Assembly (NCBI GenBank): GCA_015655615.1
Contig: JAATES010000142.1
Coordinates: 1-7,033 of the forward strand
DNA: 7,033 bases
From: Actinomycetales bacterium
GTDB lineage: Bacteria > Actinomycetota > Actinomycetes > Actinomycetales > Cellulomonadaceae
Direction: 5' to 3'
Shown: in pieces, positions 1 through 5,001 of the stretch
How the letters are laid out: the number at the start of each line of letters is the position of its first letter
Numbering within the stretch: the first letter of the stretch is position 1
The notes under the pieces: model-generated
Databases searched by the model: none
Seen by the model: only the letters and a program-made list of their open reading frames with translations
Told to the model about the DNA's origin: nothing
Program-made: the position numbers and the translations under genes

Positions 1-487
1 CCTGGTGCAGGCTCCGGGGTGAGGTGGCGAGCACGCCGATCCGCTGATCGCGTACTTCCCAGCCGTGACAGTACGGGCAGTGCAGCACGCTGGTGCCCCA
101 GCGTTGCGCGAGGCCGGGGATGCTGGGGAGCTCGTCGGTGATGCCGGTGGCCACGATGAGGGAACGCGTGTGCTCGTGGCGGCCACCCGAGGCAGTCACG
201 GCCAGCCCCGCATCGGCGTCCCGGACGCTCCTGACGGTGCCATCGTGGAACTCGACCCCATACGACGCGGCCTCCGCCCGTCCCCTCCGGACGAGTTCAG
301 CGGGTGAGGTGCCCTCGTTGCCGAGCACGCCGTGCATGTGAGCCGCGAAGCGGTTGCGCGGGCTGCCGGAATCGATGACGAGCACCCGGCGCCTCGCCCT
401 GCCGAGCAGCAGTGCCGCAGACAGCCCCGCGGCACCTCCGCCGACCACGATCGCGTCCCATGCCGAGGAAGAAACTGGAGTGTCCAT
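1..487 (-). CDS. Thioredoxin reductase-like NAD(P)/FAD-dependent oxidoreductase, N-terminal part (cut by window edge)
   Basis: This is a pyridine nucleotide-disulfide oxidoreductase of the thioredoxin-reductase-like group, a soluble flavoprotein that would pass electrons from NAD(P)H through FAD to a thiol pair. Reading the minus strand from the ATG at 487-485 gives 162 residues beginning MDTPVSSSAWDAIVVGGGAA. The FAD-binding Rossmann motif GGGAAG lies at residues 16-21, with the acidic Asp39 at the end of the second strand (VLVID). An ATG-type motif (IVATGI) is at 111-116. A CxxC pair, Cys137 and Cys140, sits in CPYCHGWE. Classical bacterial thioredoxin reductases carry CATC here, so this belongs to the CPYCHG(W/Y)E branch, whose electron acceptor is mostly unknown. 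An in-frame stop at 508-506 leaves ATG 487 as the only good start; its ribosome binding site is weak. The C-terminal part lies outside the window. It is divergent from a cupin-type regulator that probably controls it. Confidence 0.9.
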   Translation of the reverse strand, partial: MDTPVSSSAWDAIVVGGGAAGLSAALLLGRARRRVLVIDSGSPRNRFAAHMHGVLGNEGTSPAELVRRGRAEAASYGVEFHDGTVRSVRDADAGLAVTASGGRHEHTRSLIVATGITDELPSIPGLAQRWGTSVLHCPYCHGWEVRDQRIGVLATSPRSLHQ

Positions 488-512
488 GCCATCAGTCCAA
501 GGGACTCATGGC

Positions 513-556
513 ACAATTGCAAGAAGACTTGCGATATTGGCAAGAATTGTCGTTGC
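513..556. promoter_or_regulatory. Repeat-rich divergent intergenic region, candidate operator
   Basis: This stretch lies between the divergent starts at 487 (minus) and 571 (plus) and is visibly richer in A/T than its surroundings. It contains GCAAGAA twice, at 519-525 and 540-546, exactly 21 bp apart, which is two helical turns. CTTGC at 528-532 forms an inverted repeat with the GCAAG on each side of it. An outer inverted pair, ACAATT at 513-518 and AATTGT at 545-550, frames the block, and a further TTGC is at 553-556. Phased half-sites next to a DNA-binding regulator gene suggest an operator for autoregulation and for control of the oxidoreductase. That role is inferred. I could not find convincing -35/-10 pairs in either direction. 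Confidence 0.5.
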
Positions 557-567
557 GGAGAGGAAGG
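557..567 (+). promoter_or_regulatory. Ribosome binding site of the XRE-cupin regulator
   Basis: The purine run GGAGAGGAAGG ends three bases before the ATG at 571, and its AGGA core (561-564) is six bases from the start codon. This strong site decides the start of the regulator in favour of 571 over the in-frame upstream ATG at 508, which would also place the repeat block inside the coding region. Confidence 0.75.
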
Positions 568-570
568 CTC

Positions 571-1131
571 ATGCAAGAGGAACTGGCTCAGGTCGGGGCG
601 CGGCTGCGCGCGGTGCGGCGTTCGCGAGGCTGGACCCTCGATGACCTGGCCTCGCGCGCTGGCATGTCGTCCAGCACGCTGTCCCGGCTGGAGTCAGGCA
701 AGCGACAGGCCAGTCTCGAGCTCCTTGTTCCCCTCACCCGGCAGCTGGGCATCCACGTCGACGACCTCATCGTCCTGGAGGCGCCCGACCCTCGTGTCCA
801 CCGGGCGGTGATCCGGCGCGACGGCCTCATCATCGCGCCATTGGCACCCGAGGGATCACCGGTGCGCACCTACAAGATCACCTACCCTCCGGGCCAGGTG
901 CCGCCGGAGCTGAAGGTGCATGACGGCTACGAGTGGCTGTACGTGCTCACCGGGCGGCTCCGGCTTCGGCTCGGCGAAAAGGACCTCACTCTGACTCGAG
1001 GCGAGGCTGCCGAGTTCGACACCCGCATCCCGCACGCGATGTCCGCCGCACGTGGGAAGCCAGCTCAGGTGATCAGCATCTTCAATGACGACGGGGCCCG
1101 TATGCACACCCATATCGCCTCTCAGCCGTGA
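571..1131 (+). CDS. XRE-family transcriptional regulator with C-terminal cupin domain
   Basis: A 186-residue cytoplasmic one-component regulator. Residues about 8-68 form an XRE-type DNA-binding domain, with the helix-turn-helix around residues 23-43 (LDDLASRAGMSSSTLSRLES). Residues about 100-172 form a cupin barrel that should sense a small ligand or metal. In the first cupin motif His117 and Glu121 are kept, followed by YVLTG, but the usual first histidine is Lys115. His155 supplies the second motif. The canonical 3-His/1-Glu metal site is therefore incomplete, so metal binding is uncertain. The start at ATG 571 is set by a strong ribosome binding site and by the usual family length (about 180-200 aa). 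The gene is divergent from the thioredoxin-reductase-like oxidoreductase and separated from it by 83 bp of repeat-rich DNA. This layout suggests that it regulates that enzyme and itself. The effector is unknown. Confidence 0.93.
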   Translation: MQEELAQVGARLRAVRRSRGWTLDDLASRAGMSSSTLSRLESGKRQASLELLVPLTRQLGIHVDDLIVLEAPDPRVHRAVIRRDGLIIAPLAPEGSPVRTYKITYPPGQVPPELKVHDGYEWLYVLTGRLRLRLGEKDLTLTRGEAAEFDTRIPHAMSAARGKPAQVISIFNDDGARMHTHIASQP

Positions 1132-1137
1132 CCCGCC

Positions 1138-1176
1138 CCGCCTCTTGTGTCGGGGGAGCCGAGGCGGTGCGACACA
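1138..1176 (+). repeat. Two interleaved inverted repeats (alternative hairpins)
   Basis: Two perfect 7-bp inverted repeats overlap in the short gap before the next gene. CCGCCTC (1138-1144) pairs with GAGGCGG (1161-1167), and TGTGTCG (1146-1152) pairs with CGACACA (1170-1176). Because the arms interleave, RNA could form only one of these stems at a time, or a pseudoknot. The block follows the regulator stop by six bases and ends eight bases before ATG 1185, so it could be a weak terminator, an attenuator or a translation control element. There is no T-tract after either stem. Confidence 0.45.
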
Positions 1177-1184
1177 CTGGAGGG

Positions 1185-1838
1185 ATGAGCGAGTTCTCCT
1201 CTTCTGATCCGGCTCCACGTCGCCCCCGACGGCCCGCCATGCTGGACTGGCATGACGCGGACCAGATCCCCGGCGCCGGAGACCCGGCGTTGCGGGCCGA
1301 GATCGCGCACCGCACGGCTGCCGCCCTGGTGCACGGAGCACGCGAGAGCGAGGACCCCGACGTCGTCGACCGGCTGATCCACCTGGTCGAGGTCGAAGGC
1401 CTCGACGTCGTCGCGGCACTCTGGGCCGACTGCGGCGCCGACACGCTGCCCGGGGCGCTGTGGCGCCTCTATGTCCTGCGTGAGTGGGTGCGCCGGGATG
1501 CCGAGACGATCACGCATCGTTACCGGCTGGGCATCGCTGCCGCTCCGGTCGCCGAGGCGATCGCCGGCGCCGCCACGACGCCTGGCCCGCAGGACCTTCG
1601 CAGGCTCACCGATGCCGTCCTGACCGGTGTGTACGCCGGAGACCTGGCCGTCGCACTCGAACGGGCCGCGGCATTCTGCCGGATCCTGGCCACCGGCGCA
1701 GCCTTCGACGCCGACGCACTGGAGAACGTCGCGCCCCGGCACGCCGGGCACGTCACCTTCGCCGCGAGCTCGCTCTCGCGCACCGCCGACGAGTTCGAGG
1801 ACGCCGCCCGGCTCTGGCGCTCGAACCGGCTCGACTGA
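1185..1838 (+). CDS. Conserved actinobacterial-type hypothetical protein
   Basis: A 217-residue soluble protein that I cannot assign to a function. It has a basic, proline/arginine-rich N-terminus (residues 7-20), then appears all alpha-helical and rich in Ala, Leu, Glu and Arg. There are no predicted membrane segments, signal peptide or obvious catalytic motif. The most distinctive stretch is LPGALWRLYVLREW at 88-101, followed by helices including AVALERAAAFCRIL (155-168) and an acidic C-terminal helix (ADEFEDAARLW). I loosely recall relatives in other actinobacteria carrying the label 'DNA-directed RNA polymerase subunit beta', but nothing here resembles an RNA polymerase subunit. The start is uncertain. 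ATG 1185 directly abuts GGAGGG with almost no spacing, while an in-frame GTG at 1167 has GGAG eight bases upstream and would add six residues. The coding bias is strong, so the gene is real. Confidence 0.8.
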   Translation: MSEFSSSDPAPRRPRRPAMLDWHDADQIPGAGDPALRAEIAHRTAAALVHGARESEDPDVVDRLIHLVEVEGLDVVAALWADCGADTLPGALWRLYVLREWVRRDAETITHRYRLGIAAAPVAEAIAGAATTPGPQDLRRLTDAVLTGVYAGDLAVALERAAAFCRILATGAAFDADALENVAPRHAGHVTFAASSLSRTADEFEDAARLWRSNRLD

Positions 1839-1864
1839 GCGTGCGATCTCCCAGGGCCGCCGCT

Positions 1865-1870
1865 TAGACT
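1865..1870 (+). promoter_or_regulatory. Candidate -10 hexamer TAGACT
   Basis: TAGACT fits the TAnnnT form common for actinobacterial housekeeping -10 elements and lies in the gap before the DUF47-pitA operon. No good -35 is seen at 16-18 bp upstream. If it is used, the transcript would have a leader of roughly 210 nt that includes the tandem hairpins. This is a weak call. Confidence 0.28.
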
Positions 1871-1914
1871 GATGGTGCGACGTCGGGCCGCGGCAGCCCC
1901 GGGCTCCATCTCAA

Positions 1915-1946
1915 GCCGCTTCGAGCGGCCTCGCGCCGAGAGGCGC
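1915..1946 (+). terminator. Tandem GC-rich hairpins, possible terminator or leader structure
   Basis: Two perfect short stem-loops stand three bases apart: a 6-bp stem with a TCG loop at 1915-1929 and a 5-bp stem with a GAGA loop at 1933-1946. They lie 77 bases after the stop of the hypothetical gene. They may terminate that transcript, in the T-poor style of high-GC bacteria, or they may be part of the leader of the phosphate operon. Confidence 0.4.
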
Positions 1947-1970
1947 TCCCGGTCCGGCGTCGCATCTTCT

Positions 1971-1984
1971 CTTGACGATTCAAG
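1971..1984. promoter_or_regulatory. CTTGA-CGAT-TCAAG palindrome overlapping a TTGACG hexamer
   Basis: This is a perfect 5-bp inverted repeat with a 4-bp centre. Its left arm contains TTGACG (1972-1977), a good match to a -35 element, but no convincing -10 follows at normal spacing (TATCGT at 2014-2019 is too far). It could be an operator over a promoter for the DUF47-pitA operon. Confidence 0.3.
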
Positions 1985-2077
1985 TGTCCTACCGATGGAC
2001 GGCGTTGTCCGGCTATCGTTGGTCATGCGGTCCGGCAGTCGTGTCGGGTCGACTCTGACCCTCCACCTCATGACCAC

Positions 2078-2081
2078 GGAG
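2078..2081 (+). promoter_or_regulatory. Ribosome binding site deciding the DUF47 start
   Basis: GGAG ends six bases before the GTG at 2088. The in-frame ATG at 2070 has only a pyrimidine-rich stretch upstream, so the GTG is preferred. Confidence 0.6.
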
Positions 2082-2087
2082 CGACCT

Positions 2088-2702
2088 GTGCGATTCACCC
2101 CGCGCGACACGACCTTTTTCGATCTTCTTGCCGAGTCTGCGTCGCACCTCGTCACCGGCGCGACCCTGCTGGGCCAGACCCTCGGGGCCAGCAAGTCCGA
2201 GCGCAAGCAGCTGGCCAAGCAGATGTCCGAGACCGAGCACCTGGCCGACGACGCCACCCACGCCATCATCAAGCGGCTGAACCAGACCTTCATCACGCCG
2301 TTTGATCGCGATGACATCTACGGACTGGCCTCGACGCTGGACGACTGCATGGACTACATGGACGAGGCGGCCGACCTCATCGTCCTGTACAAGCTCAATG
2401 AGATCCCCGCCCGGCTCGCCGACCAGGTCGAGATCCTGCAGCGGATGTCCGAGCTCACCGCCGAGGCCATGCCCAAGCTCCGCTCGATGAACGAGCTCGA
2501 GGAGTTCTGGGTGGAGATCAACCGCCTGGAGAACCAGGCGGACAAGATCTACCGCAAGCTGCTCTCCCAGTTGTTCGACGAGATCAGCGACCCCATCCTG
2601 CTGATGAAGCTCAAGGAGGTCGTGGTGATCCTTGAGGAGGCCGCTGACGCCTTCGAGCGGGTCGCGAACACGGTCGAGACCATCGCGCTCAAGGAATCGT
2701 GA
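2088..2702 (+). CDS. PhoU-like DUF47 family protein, partner of the phosphate permease
   Basis: A 204-residue all-helical cytoplasmic protein of the DUF47/PhoU-like family. Members are usually encoded next to Pit-type phosphate transporters and are thought to modulate them, though the mechanism is not well defined. The two PhoU-like halves are visible. The first has the acidic run ETEHLADDATHAI (48-60), then FITPFDRDDIYGLASTLDD (68-86) and DYMDEAADL. The second has EINRLENQADKIYRKLLSQL (133-152) and KLKEVVVILEEAADAFERVAN (164-184). The repeated ExxxD-type acidic positions match the metal-binding helices known for PhoU-like folds. The GTG start at 2088 has a well-placed GGAG and gives the standard family length of about 205 aa. 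The pitA start follows after only six bases, so the two genes form one operon. Confidence 0.93.
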   Translation: MRFTPRDTTFFDLLAESASHLVTGATLLGQTLGASKSERKQLAKQMSETEHLADDATHAIIKRLNQTFITPFDRDDIYGLASTLDDCMDYMDEAADLIVLYKLNEIPARLADQVEILQRMSELTAEAMPKLRSMNELEEFWVEINRLENQADKIYRKLLSQLFDEISDPILLMKLKEVVVILEEAADAFERVANTVETIALKES

Positions 2703-2708
2703 GCATCG

Positions 2709-3716
2709 GTGGAGCTTGCTCTCGTCATCACGGTTGTCCTCATAGCGCTCAGCTTCGACTACACCAACGGATTTCACGACGCCGCTAACGCCATCGCCAC
2801 CTCGGTCTCCACCCGGGCACTGACCCCACGTGCGGCGCTGCTGATGGCCGCGACATTCAACCTGCTCGGTGCCATGCTCGGCACCCATGTCGCGACGACC
2901 ATCGCCCATTCCATCGTCGACATCCAGGATCAGAACCCGCATTCGGGCCTGGTGATCGTGCTGTGTGCCCTGCTCGGCGCCATCGCCTGGAACCTGATCA
3001 CCTGGTGGTTCGGCCTGCCGTCGTCGTCCACGCACGCGCTGATCGGCGGTCTCACCGGTGTGGGCCTGGCCTCGGGCATCACGGTGTACTGGAACGCCAT
3101 CGTGGAGAAGGTCGTCCTGCCGATGATCCTGTCCCCGATCCTCGGGTTCTCGCTCGCATTCGTCGTCATGGTCGCGGTGATGTGGTTGTTCCGCAATGCC
3201 CGGCCCGGTCCCACGCAGCGCAAGTTCCGCATCGCGCAGACGGCCTCCGCAGCTGCGATGGCGCTGGGGCACGGCCTGCAGGATGCCCAGAAGACGATGG
3301 GCATCATCATGCTGGCCCTGATCGCCGGCGGGCACTATTCCAAGGACGACGCGATTCCGTGGTGGGTCAAGATCGCCGCGGCATCGGCCATCTCCCTCGG
3401 CACCTACTCCGGCGGATGGCGCATCATGCGGACTCTGGGCCGGCGCATCATCGAGCTCGACCCGGCGCGCGGCTTCGTGGCCGAGTCGGTCTCCGCCGTG
3501 GTGCTCTTCGTCAATGCGTATTCGCCGCTGCACGCCCCGGTGTCGACGACCCACACCATCACCTCGGCGATCATGGGAGTCGGCGCCACCAAGAGGCTCT
3601 CCGCGGTGCGCTGGGGCGTGGCCAAGAACATCGGTCTCGCCTGGGTGCTGACGATCCCGGCAGCGGCCCTGGTGGGAGCCGTGTGCTTCTGGATCCTGCA
3701 CCCGATTCTCGCGTGA
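2709..3716 (+). CDS. pitA: Low-affinity inorganic phosphate transporter, PiT family
   Basis: A 335-residue integral membrane permease that imports inorganic phosphate, probably as a metal-phosphate complex with protons, as known for bacterial PitA. The length is normal for the family. The internal duplication typical of PiT transporters is visible. The N-terminal half has DYTNGFHDAANAIATSV (17-33) and GLPSSSTHALIGGLTG (102-117). The C-terminal half has the matching GHGLQDAQKTMG (187-198) and APVSTTHTITSAIMGVG (276-292). Hydrophobic segments alternate along the whole length, with a charged cytoplasmic loop around residues 162-173. It starts with GTG six bases after the DUF47 stop. The only Shine-Dalgarno-like purines lie inside the end of the upstream gene, which suggests translational coupling. 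Function is confident; specificity for phosphate over sulfate follows from the family and the DUF47 partner. Confidence 0.96.
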   Translation: MELALVITVVLIALSFDYTNGFHDAANAIATSVSTRALTPRAALLMAATFNLLGAMLGTHVATTIAHSIVDIQDQNPHSGLVIVLCALLGAIAWNLITWWFGLPSSSTHALIGGLTGVGLASGITVYWNAIVEKVVLPMILSPILGFSLAFVVMVAVMWLFRNARPGPTQRKFRIAQTASAAAMALGHGLQDAQKTMGIIMLALIAGGHYSKDDAIPWWVKIAAASAISLGTYSGGWRIMRTLGRRIIELDPARGFVAESVSAVVLFVNAYSPLHAPVSTTHTITSAIMGVGATKRLSAVRWGVAKNIGLAWVLTIPAAALVGAVCFWILHPILA

Positions 3717-3784
3717 GCTCCCGGTGGCCGGCGCAGGTGCAACATTGGGCCTGAGGTCCTAGGAAATCGGGTGCGGGGCGTGGC

Positions 3785-3790
3785 TAGGTT
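3785..3790 (+). promoter_or_regulatory. Candidate -10 hexamer TAGGTT before the alcohol dehydrogenase
   Basis: TAGGTT matches the TAnnnT form of actinobacterial -10 elements and lies 89 bp before the dehydrogenase start codon. At 17-bp spacing upstream is GGAAAT (3762-3767), which is a poor housekeeping -35. The GGAA core recalls ECF-sigma promoters, but the spacing to GTT is too long for a standard one. The 163-bp gap after pitA makes a separate promoter likely. Confidence 0.27.
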
Positions 3791-3844
3791 GAGAAGACCT
3801 CGCTCGACTCCATCCACTCCAGGCGATTCAACGAAGCAGCCGCC

Positions 3845-3860
3845 CGGTGTGGTACCACCG
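3845..3860. promoter_or_regulatory. Palindrome around GTGGTACCAC just upstream of the dehydrogenase
   Basis: GTGGTACCAC at 3849-3858 is a perfect 10-bp palindrome. In a second register CGGTG (3845-3849) can pair with CACCG (3856-3860) around a six-base loop. It sits between the candidate promoter and the ribosome binding site, so it could be a repressor operator or an mRNA hairpin. Confidence 0.35.
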
Positions 3861-3867
3861 ACGCACC

Positions 3868-3872
3868 AGGAG
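3868..3872 (+). promoter_or_regulatory. Ribosome binding site of the alcohol dehydrogenase
   Basis: AGGAG is seven bases before the ATG at 3880. It supports that start over the in-frame GTG at 3847, which would add 11 residues unlike the family N-terminus MKALVYHGPG. Confidence 0.8.
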
Positions 3873-3879
3873 CTCCCCG

Positions 3880-4929
3880 ATGAAGGCACTCGTTTACCAC
3901 GGACCCGGACAAAAAGACTGGGAGAGCGTACCCGACCCTCGCGTGATCGACTCGACGGATGTCATCGTCCAGGTCGACACCACCACGATCTGCGGCACTG
4001 ATCTGCACATCCTGCTGGGAGATGTCCCGGCTGTCGAGCCAGGCCGGATCCTCGGCCACGAGGCCGTCGGCACCGTCGTCGAGGTCGGCGACGCCGTCTC
4101 GACCCTGGCGGTGGGCGACCGCGTCCTGGTCCCCGCCATCACCTCCTGCGGATCCTGCGTGTACTGCCGCAGGCAGATGCCGAGCCACTGCCAGGGGGTG
4201 GGCGGCATCGGCTGGGTCTTCGGGCATCTGATCGACGGGACCCAGGCCGAGTACGTGCGGGTGCCCTTCGGGCAGACCTCGCTCCACCGGGTTCCGGAGG
4301 GGGTCACGGATGAGCAGCTGATCTTCCTCGCCGACATCTTCCCCACGGGTTTCGAGATGGGAGTCCAGTACGGAGGGGTCAAGCCGGGCGACGTCGTCGC
4401 GATCGTGGGAGTCGGCCCGGTGGGGCTGGCGGCCGTGCAGACGGCCAGTCTCCACGGGGCCTCGAAGATCATCGCTGTGGGGCGGACCTGGCCGCGGATC
4501 AAGTCGGCCCTGGACCTGGGCGCCACCCACGGCATCAGCACGCAGGACCCGGACTGGCTGGACCAGGTCATGGGCCTGACCGACGGCCTCGGCGTGGATG
4601 TGGTGATCGAGGCGGTGGGGGTGCCCCAGACGCTGGAGGACGCCTTCCGGATCGTGCGGCCCGGCGGCCACGTCGCCAATGCGGGCGTCCATGGCAAGTC
4701 GTTCACCCTCCCGATCAATGACCTGTGGATTCAGAACATCACCTTCACCACCGGTCTGGTCAACGGAACGACGGTCCCCGCGCTGCTCGAGCTGCTCAAG
4801 GCAGGCAAGATCAACCCCGAGGCGATGGGCACCCACTACTTCACCCTGGACGAGATGCTGCTGGCATATGACGTCTTCGAGCACTCCGGCACGCACAACT
4901 GCCTCAAGACGGTGATCCGCAAGGCCTGA
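3880..4929 (+). CDS. Zinc-dependent medium-chain alcohol dehydrogenase, probably NADP(H)-preferring
   Basis: A 349-residue cytoplasmic oxidoreductase that interconverts alcohols and carbonyl compounds. The catalytic zinc ligands are Cys38 (ICGTDLH), His60 and Glu61 (GHEAVG) and Asp152 (ADIFPTG). The structural zinc site is complete: Cys90, Cys93, Cys96 and Cys104. The cofactor domain has GVGPVG at 177-182. At the end of the next strand (IIAVGRTWPR, 197-206) the acidic residue that fixes the ribose of NAD is missing; a Gly-Arg-Thr stretch stands there instead. This resembles the Gly-Ser-Arg region of NADP-dependent secondary alcohol dehydrogenases such as the Thermoanaerobacter and Clostridium beijerinckii enzymes. 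GVDVVIEAVG (238-247) and PGGHVANAGVHG (261-272) are also family-typical. The substrate cannot be told from the sequence; secondary alcohols are a fair guess. It is monocistronic and convergent with the Nudix gene. Confidence 0.93.
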   Translation: MKALVYHGPGQKDWESVPDPRVIDSTDVIVQVDTTTICGTDLHILLGDVPAVEPGRILGHEAVGTVVEVGDAVSTLAVGDRVLVPAITSCGSCVYCRRQMPSHCQGVGGIGWVFGHLIDGTQAEYVRVPFGQTSLHRVPEGVTDEQLIFLADIFPTGFEMGVQYGGVKPGDVVAIVGVGPVGLAAVQTASLHGASKIIAVGRTWPRIKSALDLGATHGISTQDPDWLDQVMGLTDGLGVDVVIEAVGVPQTLEDAFRIVRPGGHVANAGVHGKSFTLPINDLWIQNITFTTGLVNGTTVPALLELLKAGKINPEAMGTHYFTLDEMLLAYDVFEHSGTHNCLKTVIRKA

Positions 4930-4945
4930 CGCTTCCCCCCAGCAG

Positions 4946-5001
4946 CCCCGAGGTCGTCTGAACCAGGTCATACAGGACCAAGGTTCTAGACGACCTTGGG
5001 G
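4946..5001. terminator. Bidirectional terminator: long interrupted inverted repeat between convergent genes
   Basis: The left arm at 4946-4964 (CCCCGAGGTCGTCTGAACC) pairs with the right arm at 4982-5001. There is one G-T pair and one single-base bulge (A4988), giving a stem of about 19 bp. The 17-base loop contains a further four-base inverted pair, GGTC (4966-4969) with GACC (4975-4978). It starts 16 bases after the dehydrogenase stop. The right arm covers the final codons and the TAG stop (4988-4986) of the minus-strand Nudix gene. There is no U-tract on either strand, as is common for terminators in high-GC bacteria. The position between two converging genes fits two-way termination. Confidence 0.8.

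Larger units (their letters stand above)
1839..2087 (+). other. 249-bp non-coding leader before the DUF47-pitA operon
   Basis: This gap holds, in order: a TAGACT hexamer (1865-1870); a perfect 6-bp hairpin GCCGCT-TCG-AGCGGC (1915-1929); a perfect 5-bp hairpin GCGCC-GAGA-GGCGC (1933-1946); a pyrimidine run TCTTCTCTT (1965-1973); and a small palindrome CTTGA-CGAT-TCAAG (1971-1984) that overlaps TTGACG. The frame is open from the ATG at 1872 into the DUF47 gene, but the extra 72 residues are low-complexity Arg/Ser-rich sequence and do not look like part of that protein. I see no clear PHO-box repeats. Confidence 0.5.

Noticed and set aside
412..570. Longer start for the XRE-cupin regulator at 412 or 508
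   Set aside because: It would overlap the divergent oxidoreductase gene or the repeat block. ATG 571 has a far better ribosome binding site and gives the normal N-terminus.
196..576. A 126-codon minus-strand open frame across the left regulatory region
   Set aside because: It is out of frame with the FAD oxidoreductase, whose Rossmann and CPYC motifs establish the true frame.
1872..2087. A 72-residue N-terminal extension of the DUF47 protein from ATG 1872
   Set aside because: The extra sequence is low-complexity Arg/Ser-rich, covers the hairpins, has no ribosome binding site and is absent from the usual family length; GTG 2088 fits better.
2013..3701. A 562-codon open frame on the minus strand opposite DUF47 and pitA
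   Set aside because: Its translation is dominated by His, Arg, Gly and Asp with no domain, as expected for the antisense frame of GC-rich genes; the plus strand encodes two clear family members here.
3753..3801. GAGGTC (3753-3758) and GACCTC (3796-3801) as a terminator after pitA
   Set aside because: The stem is only 6 bp with a 37-base loop, so it is likely chance.
3784..4971. A 395-codon open frame on the minus strand opposite the alcohol dehydrogenase
   Set aside because: Antisense shadow of a gene with intact zinc and cofactor motifs; the composition is biased and no motif is recognisable.
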